Source: JALZVT01 sp964611345 (lineage in GTDB: Bacteria > Pseudomonadota > Gammaproteobacteria > Pseudomonadales > Azotimanducaceae). From it: a stretch of 26,125 nucleotides of DNA. Location of the stretch: contig CAZSYU010000052.1 of assembly GCA_964611345.1 (NCBI GenBank), positions 1 through 26,125 of the forward strand, read 5' to 3'. How positions within the stretch are numbered: the stretch's first letter is position 1; every line of letters begins with the position of its first letter. Both the position numbers and the translations under genes were made by a program. Positions 13,980 through 21,362 of this stretch are shown piece by piece. The notes below the pieces were generated by a model, which was given only the letters and a program-made list of their open reading frames with translations, did no database searches and was not told where the DNA came from.

Positions 13980-16679
13980 TTGCCACAGGCGCGAAGAAAA
14001 AAGTCACCGAAGGCGGGTTTGGCTGTTGCCTTTCTAGTCGCAGGATTGCTCGCTGGGTGTGGAGGAAGCTCCTCTTCCGGCGGTAGTGATCTGTTGGGCG
14101 GTGGCCAGGAAGCCGATCCTGCAACTGTCGATTTTCCGTTGGCGTATGTTAAGCGCACTCTGCGAATCACAGTGAATGGCGAGCTGCAAGAAGCGCTCCC
14201 GACTAACAACGTGCGTGATCCGGCGCAGTTTCGGCCGGGTGCTGAGCTGCTTATTAGAGATCGAGCCTCGCCAAGTGCGCCGGAGCGAGTGATTACCGCA
14301 GGGGTGTTTGACAACGACGAAGACGGTAATCCTCCGCTTTACGACGTCAAAGACCTTTCCGCCTCCTTCGATGGTACCCAGCTGTTGTTTGCCATGCGGG
14401 CACCCGATATACCGGGATTGGAAGAGGACGAGCAACCGACCTGGAACATTTGGCTCTACGATCATCCCTCGGAAACACTCATACGTGTCATTGAATCTGA
14501 TATTCGCGCGGAAGAAGGGCAGGACCTCGCGCCCCGATTTTTAGTCGACGGTCGTATCTTGTTTGCGTCTACCCGCCAACGTCAGTCGAAGGCCGTGTTG
14601 CTGGATGAGGGTAAACCCCAATTTGCTCATCTTGATGAGAATCGCAATCGTGAGGCGCTTAGTCTGCATACCATAGAAACCGATGGTACTGACCTAAAGC
14701 AAATTAGCTTCAACCAGAGCTCTGACATGGACCCAGCGTTATTGAGCGACGGCCGCATAGTTTATAGCCGCTGGGACAATATCGATGATCACGATCAGAT
14801 CAGCCTGTATACGATGTCTCCAGATGGCCGGAATCAGGAGTTGCTGTATGGCCTGAACAGTCATGACAGTTTTAGTGAAGACTCTGCGATTGAATTTGTG
14901 GAAGCGCAGGAGTTGCCTGACGGTCGTGTGTTTGCGCTGTTACGGCCGAGTGAATCAACCGATCAGTTGGGTGCGCTACCGGTTGCGATTGATGTGGCGA
15001 ACTACACCGACAATACAATCTTGACTCCGGATGGCTCTAGTGCAACTCCGGAAGCTCAAGAGCTTTTGATCACCGGCGATTTCACAATATCAGAGGCCAT
15101 CTCGCGCGCGGGTCGATACGCAAGTACTGTGCCCCTGTACGATGGTACCGACCGCCTGTTGGTTACCTGGAGCCAATGTCGACTCACTGACGGCGTCGAC
15201 ATTGTGCCCTGCACCGATGAGACGCTGGCACTGGGGCTTGCTGAGGCAGACCCGCTGTTTGGGGTCTGGATCCATGACCTGTTCGAGAATACCCAGCAAC
15301 CGGTGGTTGTGCCTGAGGAAGGCGAAGCGTTTACCGAGGCTGTGGTTCTGGAGAGCCGCGCCGCACCCGCCGCTATTCCTGATGGTGTTGCGGGGCTCGA
15401 TCTTGATCCGGATTTGGTAGCACAGGGCGTCGGTGTCTTGAATATCCGCAGCGTCTACGATTTTGACGGCACCGCTAGCGAAAATATCGCAGCGCTGGCC
15501 GACCCAGCCCAGTTCAGTGCCGCTGACCGTCCTGCCCGGTTTCTGCGTCTTGTTAAGGCCGTTTCAATGGCTGAAGACGATATTGTTGATATCAATAACA
15601 CGGCGTTCGGACGTTCCCGTGATCAACTGATGCGCGAGATAATGGGCTACGTGCCCATCGAGCCGGATGGTAGCGTAATGCTGAAAGTGCCAGCCAATGT
15701 TGCATTTTACATTAGTGTTGTCGATGCAACGGGTAAACGTGTTGGTCCACGCCATCAAAACTGGTTACAGATGCGCCCGGGCGAAGAGCGTAATTGTGTT
15801 GGCTGCCATGACGCCGAATCAGAGGTTGCGCATGGTCGTGCCGATGCGCAACTGCCATCTGCACACGCTGGTGCCCCCCTAGACGGGTCTCCCTATCCCA
15901 ATACCAATCCCGAGATGTTCGCCAATGCGGGTGAAACGATGGCGGAGGTTAATGCGCGTATCAATGGTGTACGTACACCTAGTCTGGATTTGCTATTCAC
16001 AGACATCTGGACTGATCCGACCGTACGCAAGGAAGATCCGGATCTGATGGCACGTTTCACTGACTTGCAGACCCAAGCACCCACCACAACCAACTGCCTG
16101 CAGAGCTGGAATTCAGCCTGTCGCACCACGATTAACTACGAGACCAACATTCATCCGTTATGGACGCTAAATCGCGAAGTCCTAGACACTGACGGCGTAA
16201 CCAAACTTGCCGATTTCACCTGTTCAACCTGCCATTCGCCGACAGACGATGCCGGGGTATTGCAGATTCCTGTGGCTCAGCTTGATCTGTCCGATGGCCT
16301 GTCACCTGATCAGGCTGCTCATTTCAATAGTTATCGTGAGTTGCTCTTCAACGACAACGAACAGGAAATTATCAATGGTGCGCTGCAGGACATCCTTAAT
16401 CTGGTGTTTGACGATGATGGCAATCAGGTGTTTGAAACCGACGACGATGGGCTACTGATTCTTGATGGCGCAGGGCAACCGATACCCCTGTTGGAAGGCA
16501 TTCGTGTTACCTCAGCTATGCGAGTCGCTGGTGCGGCAGCATCTGGCGGGTTCTTTGCGCCCTTTGCAATTGGCGGTAGTCATGAAGGCTATCTGTCGGA
16601 TGCAGAATTGAAGTTGATTAGCGAGTGGCTGGATATCGGCGCGCAGTACTACAACGATCCGTTTGCGGTTCCACAGTAG
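13980..16679 (+). CDS. Diheme lipoprotein with hydrazine-synthase-alpha-like domain
   Basis: This is an 899-aa lipoprotein with lipobox LLAGC (Cys27) and a Ser/Gly-rich linker. Residues ~110-300 contain TolB/WD-like blade repeats (IWLYDHPSETLIRVI, DGRILFAST, SLHTIETDGTDLKQI, DGRIVYSRWDN, SLYTMSPDGRN). Residues ~550-615 resemble the middle domain of hydrazine synthase alpha: YVPIEPDGSVMLKVPAN ... MRPGEERNCVGCHDAE, with heme motif CVGCH at 606-610. A second heme motif, CSTCH, is at 748-752 within a C-terminal cytochrome-like part ending KLISEWLDIGAQYYND. The only in-frame initiator before the signal peptide is TTG at 13980 with a poor ribosome site. Such HzsA-like proteins are widespread outside anammox bacteria, so hydrazine synthesis is not implied. 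It heads the rightward operon; the next gene starts 57 bp after its stop. Confidence 0.78.
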   Translation: MPQARRKKSPKAGLAVAFLVAGLLAGCGGSSSSGGSDLLGGGQEADPATVDFPLAYVKRTLRITVNGELQEALPTNNVRDPAQFRPGAELLIRDRASPSAPERVITAGVFDNDEDGNPPLYDVKDLSASFDGTQLLFAMRAPDIPGLEEDEQPTWNIWLYDHPSETLIRVIESDIRAEEGQDLAPRFLVDGRILFASTRQRQSKAVLLDEGKPQFAHLDENRNREALSLHTIETDGTDLKQISFNQSSDMDPALLSDGRIVYSRWDNIDDHDQISLYTMSPDGRNQELLYGLNSHDSFSEDSAIEFVEAQELPDGRVFALLRPSESTDQLGALPVAIDVANYTDNTILTPDGSSATPEAQELLITGDFTISEAISRAGRYASTVPLYDGTDRLLVTWSQCRLTDGVDIVPCTDETLALGLAEADPLFGVWIHDLFENTQQPVVVPEEGEAFTEAVVLESRAAPAAIPDGVAGLDLDPDLVAQGVGVLNIRSVYDFDGTASENIAALADPAQFSAADRPARFLRLVKAVSMAEDDIVDINNTAFGRSRDQLMREIMGYVPIEPDGSVMLKVPANVAFYISVVDATGKRVGPRHQNWLQMRPGEERNCVGCHDAESEVAHGRADAQLPSAHAGAPLDGSPYPNTNPEMFANAGETMAEVNARINGVRTPSLDLLFTDIWTDPTVRKEDPDLMARFTDLQTQAPTTTNCLQSWNSACRTTINYETNIHPLWTLNREVLDTDGVTKLADFTCSTCHSPTDDAGVLQIPVAQLDLSDGLSPDQAAHFNSYRELLFNDNEQEIINGALQDILNLVFDDDGNQVFETDDDGLLILDGAGQPIPLLEGIRVTSAMRVAGAAASGGFFAPFAIGGSHEGYLSDAELKLISEWLDIGAQYYNDPFAVPQ

Positions 16680-16693
16680 CTTACAGCTAATCA

Positions 16694-16723
16694 ACTCCCT
16701 ATTAACCGACTCCCTATTAACCG
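16694..16723 (+). repeat. 15-bp perfect tandem duplication
   Basis: ACTCCCTATTAACCG occurs twice with no gap, between the HzsA-like gene and the SH3-barrel gene. The AAAGGA ribosome binding site of the next gene begins right after it. Confidence 0.92.
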
Positions 16724-16736
16724 AAAAGGACAAACG

Positions 16737-17552
16737 GTGCAAAGAGTTAGAAATATCATGAAGACAGCTGCCGAGCGCCTGTGCCAACGGCTGCTCGTGT
16801 GTGTCCTGCTGTTTGCGAGCAACGCAGCCTCTGCGGGCATTAGCCAGATTTTCACCAGCGAACAGCCAGATGTTCTGGTGTCTGACCCGTTTCTGGAAAT
16901 GCACACGGGGCCAGGACGCGGCTACCCCGTGTTTTACGTTGCCGGTGAAGGCGAAACCATAAAGATTTTAAAGCGTCGGACAGACTGGTTTAAGGTCGAG
17001 CTGCATCGTGGTGCCCAGATAAGCAAGCGTGGTTGGGTGCCATTAAGGCAACTCAGGAATACGCTTGATCTGGATGGTGAAGCCATCGATTTTGGCGGTG
17101 TTGGTCGTGGTGACTACGAAACCCGGAAATGGGAAATGGGGTTCTCCGTTGGTGACTTTGATGGCGCCCGCACGATTGATGGCTACCTCGCCTACGGGGT
17201 TACCAAGAACATATCGCTGCGGCTGACCGGAACCCAAATTCTAGGTAACTTTTCTGACGGCGTAATGGGTACGGTAAATGTGGTCATGTATCCGTTCCCA
17301 GAGTGGCGTGTGTCACCTTATTTCACCATTGGCACCGGCATAATCCACACCGAACCGCAGACCACAGTCATTCAGGCTGAAGATCGAACGGATGAGATCG
17401 TGAATGCCGGATTGGGTGCAAACATCTACCTGTCACGACGGTTCGTGATGAATTTTGAATATCGACGCCACACTGTTCTCAGTAGTCGGGACGACAACCA
17501 GGAGATCAACGAATGGAAGACAGGATTCAGCGTCTTTTTAGGCAAGCAATAA
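16737..17552 (+). CDS. SH3-domain outer-membrane beta-barrel protein
   Basis: This is a 271-aa exported protein. It has a signal peptide (core LLVCVLLFASNAASA, cleavage near residue 33), a bacterial SH3 domain at about 45-107 (LEMHTGPGRGYPVFYV, IKILKRRTDWFKVEL, RGWVPLRQL) and a C-terminal domain of alternating strands (~125-271) typical of a small 8-strand-type barrel. SH3b domains usually bind peptidoglycan or peptides, so the protein could tether the barrel to the cell wall. GTG at 16737 is preferred because AAAGGA lies 6 nt upstream; an ATG at 16758 is an alternative. The 3' end overlaps the next gene by 40 nt if that gene starts at 17513. Function unknown. Confidence 0.75.
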   Translation: MQRVRNIMKTAAERLCQRLLVCVLLFASNAASAGISQIFTSEQPDVLVSDPFLEMHTGPGRGYPVFYVAGEGETIKILKRRTDWFKVELHRGAQISKRGWVPLRQLRNTLDLDGEAIDFGGVGRGDYETRKWEMGFSVGDFDGARTIDGYLAYGVTKNISLRLTGTQILGNFSDGVMGTVNVVMYPFPEWRVSPYFTIGTGIIHTEPQTTVIQAEDRTDEIVNAGLGANIYLSRRFVMNFEYRRHTVLSSRDDNQEINEWKTGFSVFLGKQ

Positions 17553-18244
17553 ATATGCACGCCTGGCCGATACCTCACAGATTAGCTCAGAAAGTCACTG
17601 GTGGCTTTATGCTTGCCTGTGCCTTCGTGCTTACCGCCGGTTTTGGTGTGCAAAGCGTTCATGGTGCCGACGCAGATGACCTTGAGCTAGAGCCGCTTAT
17701 CGTTCGCGAGCCCGAACGCGAAGAGGTGCGCATCGATCGCCTCGATACCGAGAATTTTGAGATTGGTGCTTTTGCCGGCGTGCTTAGCGTTGAAGATTTT
17801 GGTAGCAACGCAGTTTATGGTGCTCGCGGGGCATACCACATCACCGAAGATTTTTTTGTTGAAGCGGCTTACGCGAACTCAACACTTGGGCAAACCAGCT
17901 TCGAACGTCTGTCTGGTGGTGCGCAGCTGCTTACCGACGCAGAGCGCGATATTAGTTATTACAACGTGGGACTGGGCGTAAACATACTCCCCGGCGAGGC
18001 CTTCATTGCTGATCGTTGGGCGTTTAAAGGTGGCCTGTATTTGATCGCTGGCGTTGGTTCTACGGAGTTCGGCGGCGACGACCGATTCACGGTAAATGCG
18101 GGTCTCGGATACCGTCTTGCAGCCAATGACTGGCTGGCAATTCGAGTCGACGTTCGCGACCACGTGTTTAGAACGGATCTGCTGGGTGAGAGCGAAACCA
18201 AACACAACTTTGAACTTAGCGCTGGCCTGACAGTATTTTTCTAG
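17513..18244 (+). CDS. Outer-membrane beta-barrel protein
   Basis: This is a 243-aa protein with a signal peptide ending SVHGA-D. A charged acidic/basic segment (ELEPLIVREPEREEVRIDRL) precedes alternating beta strands through the C-terminus, which ends LTVFF; the terminal Phe is the usual barrel-assembly signal. It resembles the generic outer-membrane barrel domain seen in myxobacterial and gammaproteobacterial operons (for example AYHITEDFFVEAAY, DWLAIRVDVRDHVF). ATG 17513 has AGGAG 8 nt upstream but lies inside the previous gene and gives a 32-residue n-region. ATG 17555, 2 nt after the previous stop, gives a more usual signal peptide. It is followed by the DUF4266 gene 11 bp later. No enzymatic motif is visible. 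Confidence 0.75.
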   Translation: MEDRIQRLFRQAINMHAWPIPHRLAQKVTGGFMLACAFVLTAGFGVQSVHGADADDLELEPLIVREPEREEVRIDRLDTENFEIGAFAGVLSVEDFGSNAVYGARGAYHITEDFFVEAAYANSTLGQTSFERLSGGAQLLTDAERDISYYNVGLGVNILPGEAFIADRWAFKGGLYLIAGVGSTEFGGDDRFTVNAGLGYRLAANDWLAIRVDVRDHVFRTDLLGESETKHNFELSAGLTVFF

Positions 18245-18255
18245 AGGAATTCAGT

Positions 18256-18501
18256 ATGAGACGTTGTCGGAAGGTGGTTTTGAGTGGTCTGATTGCACTG
18301 CTGGCAATTACCAGTGGCGGGTGTGCAAGCCTGGAACTGAAGCCCTGGGTAAGCCCCTTTGAACGTAACAAGCTCGCAGACCCCATCATGAGTTTTGATC
18401 GCAACGGTACAGCCAGTGCATTTATGCATCACGTGTACCAGGTACGAGAAGGTGCTCGCGGTGCAGAAGGTGGTGCCGGCGGCGGGTGTGGTTGCAACTA
18501 G
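18256..18501 (+). CDS. DUF4266 small lipoprotein with CGCN C-terminus
   Basis: This is an 81-aa lipoprotein. Cys23 follows a short hydrophobic core (LIALLAITSGGC). The mature part has the DUF4266 pattern: LKPWVSPFERNKLADPIM, then HHVYQVREGARG, then a Gly-rich tail ending GGGCGCN. The conserved C-terminal Cys-Gly-Cys could bind a metal or be a redox or attachment site. The SD (GAGGAA) lies 7 nt before the ATG. DUF4266 genes typically sit next to DUF3570 genes, as here, and in other genomes often with thioredoxin-like and ApbE-type genes, which are absent here. Family recognition is confident; the function of the family is not established. Confidence 0.87.
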   Translation: MRRCRKVVLSGLIALLAITSGGCASLELKPWVSPFERNKLADPIMSFDRNGTASAFMHHVYQVREGARGAEGGAGGGCGCN

Positions 18502-19697
18502 TGGCTACTTCTGGTTCAAGAGAATATTCCACGCATCTCGCGCAAGGATTGGTGTTGCGTGATGCGCTGCTTGGCGTGCTGCTTGGTGTTGTGCTGCTGG
18601 CTACTTCACCGGCCCTGGCTGCGGTCTTGCCTGAAGATCGAATCGATATTTTGTACCACGGCTACGAGGGTGATGGTCTGGATGTAAGCGGTCCTTCTGT
18701 ATTGGTGCGTAAGAGCATTGCGGACAAAGTATCGGTGTGGGGCAACTACTACGTTGATTCAGTCTCGAGCGCGTCCATCGATGTGGTGACCACTGCCAGT
18801 GAGTACACTGAAGAACGTGATCAGGTGAGCGCTGGCATTGATTATTTGCGCAACAAGACTTCCATTGCATTGTCGTGGACTAAAAGTGACGAAGACGACT
18901 ACGAGGGTAACGCCGTACGATTCGGTATTAGTCAAGATTTCTTTGGCGACCTGACCACACTGGGCATCTCCTACTCTCGTGGTTGGGACACCGTTAGGCG
19001 CAATGGCGACGAGATCTTTGAAGAAGAAGCAAAGCATCAATCGTGGCGCGTCGACCTGACTCAGGTGATTTCACCCAGTTTTATCCTCAGCCTGAACTAC
19101 GAGGGTATTAGTGACGAGGGTTTTTTAAACAACCCTTATCGTCAGGTACGCTTTGTTGACCCTTCCGCTGCTCGCGGGTTCAGCTTTGAGGCTGAGCGCT
19201 ATCCAGGCACCCGGACCAGTAGCGCAGTGGCGTTGCGAGGTTTGTATTATCTACCTTATCGGGCGGCCTTAAAGGGAGAGGGCCGGTTCTACACAGATTC
19301 GTGGGGTATAACGGCCTACAACGCTGAGCTGGCTTACACGCACCCGTTGGAAGAAGGGCTGACTCTCGATGTCCGCTATCGCTTCTACAATCAGACCTCA
19401 GCGGACTTTTACAGCGACCTGTTTTCGCGTTCTAACCAGCAGAACTTTCTGGCACGAGACAAGGAATTGGCGAGTTTCAATAGTCATACTGTGGGTATCG
19501 GCATGAGCTATGAGTTTGAAACACCAGGGCTGCCGTTTGTGGAGCGGGGACAGGCCAGTCTGTTCTTCGACCAAATCCTGTTTCAGTACGATGACTTTCG
19601 CGATCTGCGAGTGACCGGCAATGTTGCGGTGGGCGAAGAGCCGCTCTACGATTTCAATGCGGCCGTGATCAGGGCCTTCGTTTCGTTCTATTTTTAA
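18501..19697 (+). CDS. DUF3570 outer-membrane beta-barrel protein
   Basis: This is a protein of about 398 aa with a signal peptide (core LLGVLLGVVLLATSPALAA) and a long run of alternating beta strands to the C-terminal Phe (RAFVSFYF), typical of a 12-16-strand barrel. DUF3570 landmarks are RIDILYHGYEGDGLDVSGPSV, VWGNYYVDSVSSASIDVVT, SEYTEERDQVSAGIDYL and the repeated YRFYNQTSADFYSDLF region. GTG 18501 overlaps the DUF4266 stop (TAGTG). GTG 18486 or starts near 18549-18555 (after AAGGA) are also possible. It ends the rightward operon and most likely works with the DUF4266 lipoprotein. Family assigned by pattern; role unknown. Confidence 0.85.
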   Translation: MATSGSREYSTHLAQGLVLRDALLGVLLGVVLLATSPALAAVLPEDRIDILYHGYEGDGLDVSGPSVLVRKSIADKVSVWGNYYVDSVSSASIDVVTTASEYTEERDQVSAGIDYLRNKTSIALSWTKSDEDDYEGNAVRFGISQDFFGDLTTLGISYSRGWDTVRRNGDEIFEEEAKHQSWRVDLTQVISPSFILSLNYEGISDEGFLNNPYRQVRFVDPSAARGFSFEAERYPGTRTSSAVALRGLYYLPYRAALKGEGRFYTDSWGITAYNAELAYTHPLEEGLTLDVRYRFYNQTSADFYSDLFSRSNQQNFLARDKELASFNSHTVGIGMSYEFETPGLPFVERGQASLFFDQILFQYDDFRDLRVTGNVAVGEEPLYDFNAAVIRAFVSFYF

Positions 19698-19785
19698 GTC
19701 GCCGCGGCTGTCTTTTGAGTCGCCGCGGGCGCTAAGGCCTGTATCTAAGGCGCCACGTATTTCTAGGGCGCTAAAGGCTTCTGTC
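19698..19785. repeat. Degenerate direct repeats between the DUF3570 gene and gltX
   Basis: GTCGCCGCGG occurs twice about 24 bp apart. Further on, GGGCGCTAAGGCCTGT and GGGCGCTAAAGGCTTCTGT form an imperfect second pair about 43 bp apart. GGCGC and GCGCC also give a weak hairpin, with no U-tract. Confidence 0.6.
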
Positions 19786-19788
19786 TAG

Positions 19789-19794
19789 TACACT
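19789..19794 (+). promoter_or_regulatory. Candidate -10 box of gltX
   Basis: TACACT followed by a GCGCGC discriminator lies 36 bp before the gltX ATG. The GC-rich discriminator fits growth-rate-controlled translation genes. No clear -35 is seen. Confidence 0.35.
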
Positions 19795-19830
19795 GCGCGC
19801 TGGTGAATTCTGAGCAAGTCGCAGCCTTTC

Positions 19831-21360
19831 ATGTCGTCTACAGCCCCAACTAGTGCTAGCTCCAAGCCAGTGCGAACCCGTATTGCCCCGTCACCAACAG
19901 GCGACCCGCATATGGGTACGGCTTACATTGCGCTATTTAACATGGTGTTTGCCCATAGCCAGGGCGGCGAGTTCATCGTGCGTATAGAGGACACTGACCG
20001 GGCGCGGAGCACCACAGAGTCTGAAGCCGTGATTCTGGACGCCATGAAGTGGCTAAACATCGAGTGGAGCGAAGGACCCGATATTGGAGGTCCCCATGGT
20101 CCGTATCGACAAAGTGAGCGGCAAGCCATTTATCGCGGCTACGCTGACCAGTTGGTGAGTCAGGGGGATGCGTTCCCCTGCTTCTGCACCAACGAACGGC
20201 TGGATGAAATGCGCGCCACCCAACGCGCGGCAGGCAAGACCACGCGCTATGACGGGCTGTGCCAGCACATCGAGCCTGCGACTGCGGCAGCCAGAGTCGA
20301 GGCCGGCGAGGCCCACGTGATTCGACTGGTGGTACCCACCGAGGGAACCTTCAGTTTCACTGATGCGCTACGCGGAACAATTGAGATTCCATGGCAACAG
20401 GTTGATATGCAGATTTTGCTGAAAAGCGATGGCATGCCAACCTATCACCTGGCAGTGGTGGTTGATGATCACCTTATGGAGATCAGCCATGTCATGCGCG
20501 GCGAAGAATGGATTAACTCGGTGCCCAAGCATGCGCGGTTGTACGAGGCGTTGGGTTGGGAAATGCCAGTGCATGCCCACCTGCCGTTGTTGCGTAACCC
20601 GGATTCTTCGAAATTGTCGAAACGCAAGAACCCAACCAGCGTGACTTACTATTCCGACATGGGGTATCTGCCTGAGGCCGTCGCCAACTATCTTGGGCGC
20701 ATGGGTTGGTCGATGCCCGATGAGCGCGAGATTTTTTCATTGCAAGAGATGCAGGACGCTTTCAGTCTCGAGCGTATCTCTCTCGGCGGCCCGGTGTTCG
20801 ATATCGACAAGCTGAATTGGTTGAACGGCGAATACCTGCGGGCCTTGGCAGAAGATGAGTTTGCAGAGCGAGCCATGGCCTGGTTCAGCAAAAACGACAG
20901 ACTGCGTGCGCTCATTCCTCTGATACAGCAGCGCACCCATCGCTTTGCGGATATAGTTCCGCAGGTAGATTACCTGCTGGGCGATCGCGCCGAACTCGAC
21001 GAGGAGAGTTTTGATCACAAGCGGGTGTCCAGTGATCAGTCCAGACAAATTATCGATCACTGCCTGCGCTCTTTCGACGTGGCCCGTAGTTGGCAACGGG
21101 ACGATATCTACAACATTTGCGCTGCACTCGCCGCTGGACTCGATCTCAAGCTGAAGGACTTTCTCGGGCCACTCTTTGTTGCGATTGGTGGTAAAGCGGT
21201 GACGCTGCCTTTGTTTGATTCGATGGCGTTGCTGGGCGCAGACATAACCCGTATGCGGTTGCGTTCGGCCCTTCTGGCACTTGGCGGGGTTTCGAAGAAA
21301 GAGGCCAAGCGGTTTGAAAAGTCCTGGCGCGCACTCGAAGCTGCACAAGCAGAGGAGTGA
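19831..21360 (+). CDS. gltX: Glutamyl-tRNA synthetase
   Basis: This is a class I aminoacyl-tRNA synthetase that charges tRNA-Glu. The HIGH-type signature is APSPTGDPHMGTAY (19-32) and the KMSKS-type signature is KLSKRKNPTSV (from 261). GGEFIVRIEDTDRARST, YDGLCQH, VVVDDHLMEISHVMRGEEW and LGRMGWSMPDEREIF are all characteristic. The HxGT and SKRKNP versions match the Pseudomonas-type discriminating enzyme rather than the E. coli form (HVGGA, SKRHG). At 509 aa the length is normal, and the C-terminal anticodon-binding domain is complete. The ATG at 19831 lacks a strong SD. Its stop codon lies within the ribosome binding region of the following hydrolase gene, so the two are probably cotranscribed. 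Confidence 0.97.
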   Translation: MSSTAPTSASSKPVRTRIAPSPTGDPHMGTAYIALFNMVFAHSQGGEFIVRIEDTDRARSTTESEAVILDAMKWLNIEWSEGPDIGGPHGPYRQSERQAIYRGYADQLVSQGDAFPCFCTNERLDEMRATQRAAGKTTRYDGLCQHIEPATAAARVEAGEAHVIRLVVPTEGTFSFTDALRGTIEIPWQQVDMQILLKSDGMPTYHLAVVVDDHLMEISHVMRGEEWINSVPKHARLYEALGWEMPVHAHLPLLRNPDSSKLSKRKNPTSVTYYSDMGYLPEAVANYLGRMGWSMPDEREIFSLQEMQDAFSLERISLGGPVFDIDKLNWLNGEYLRALAEDEFAERAMAWFSKNDRLRALIPLIQQRTHRFADIVPQVDYLLGDRAELDEESFDHKRVSSDQSRQIIDHCLRSFDVARSWQRDDIYNICAALAAGLDLKLKDFLGPLFVAIGGKAVTLPLFDSMALLGADITRMRLRSALLALGGVSKKEAKRFEKSWRALEAAQAEE

Positions 21361-21362
21361 AC

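Noticed and set aside
13706..14314. Leftward open frame of 202 codons in and beyond the divergent region
   Set aside because: It overlaps the start of the HzsA-like lipoprotein antisense, has no family features and no ribosome site, and has a Ser/Pro/Arg-rich composition typical of a shadow frame.
13980..16679. True hydrazine synthase
   Set aside because: Only one subunit-like domain is present, no beta/gamma subunits or hydrazine dehydrogenase are nearby, and such domains are common outside anammox bacteria.
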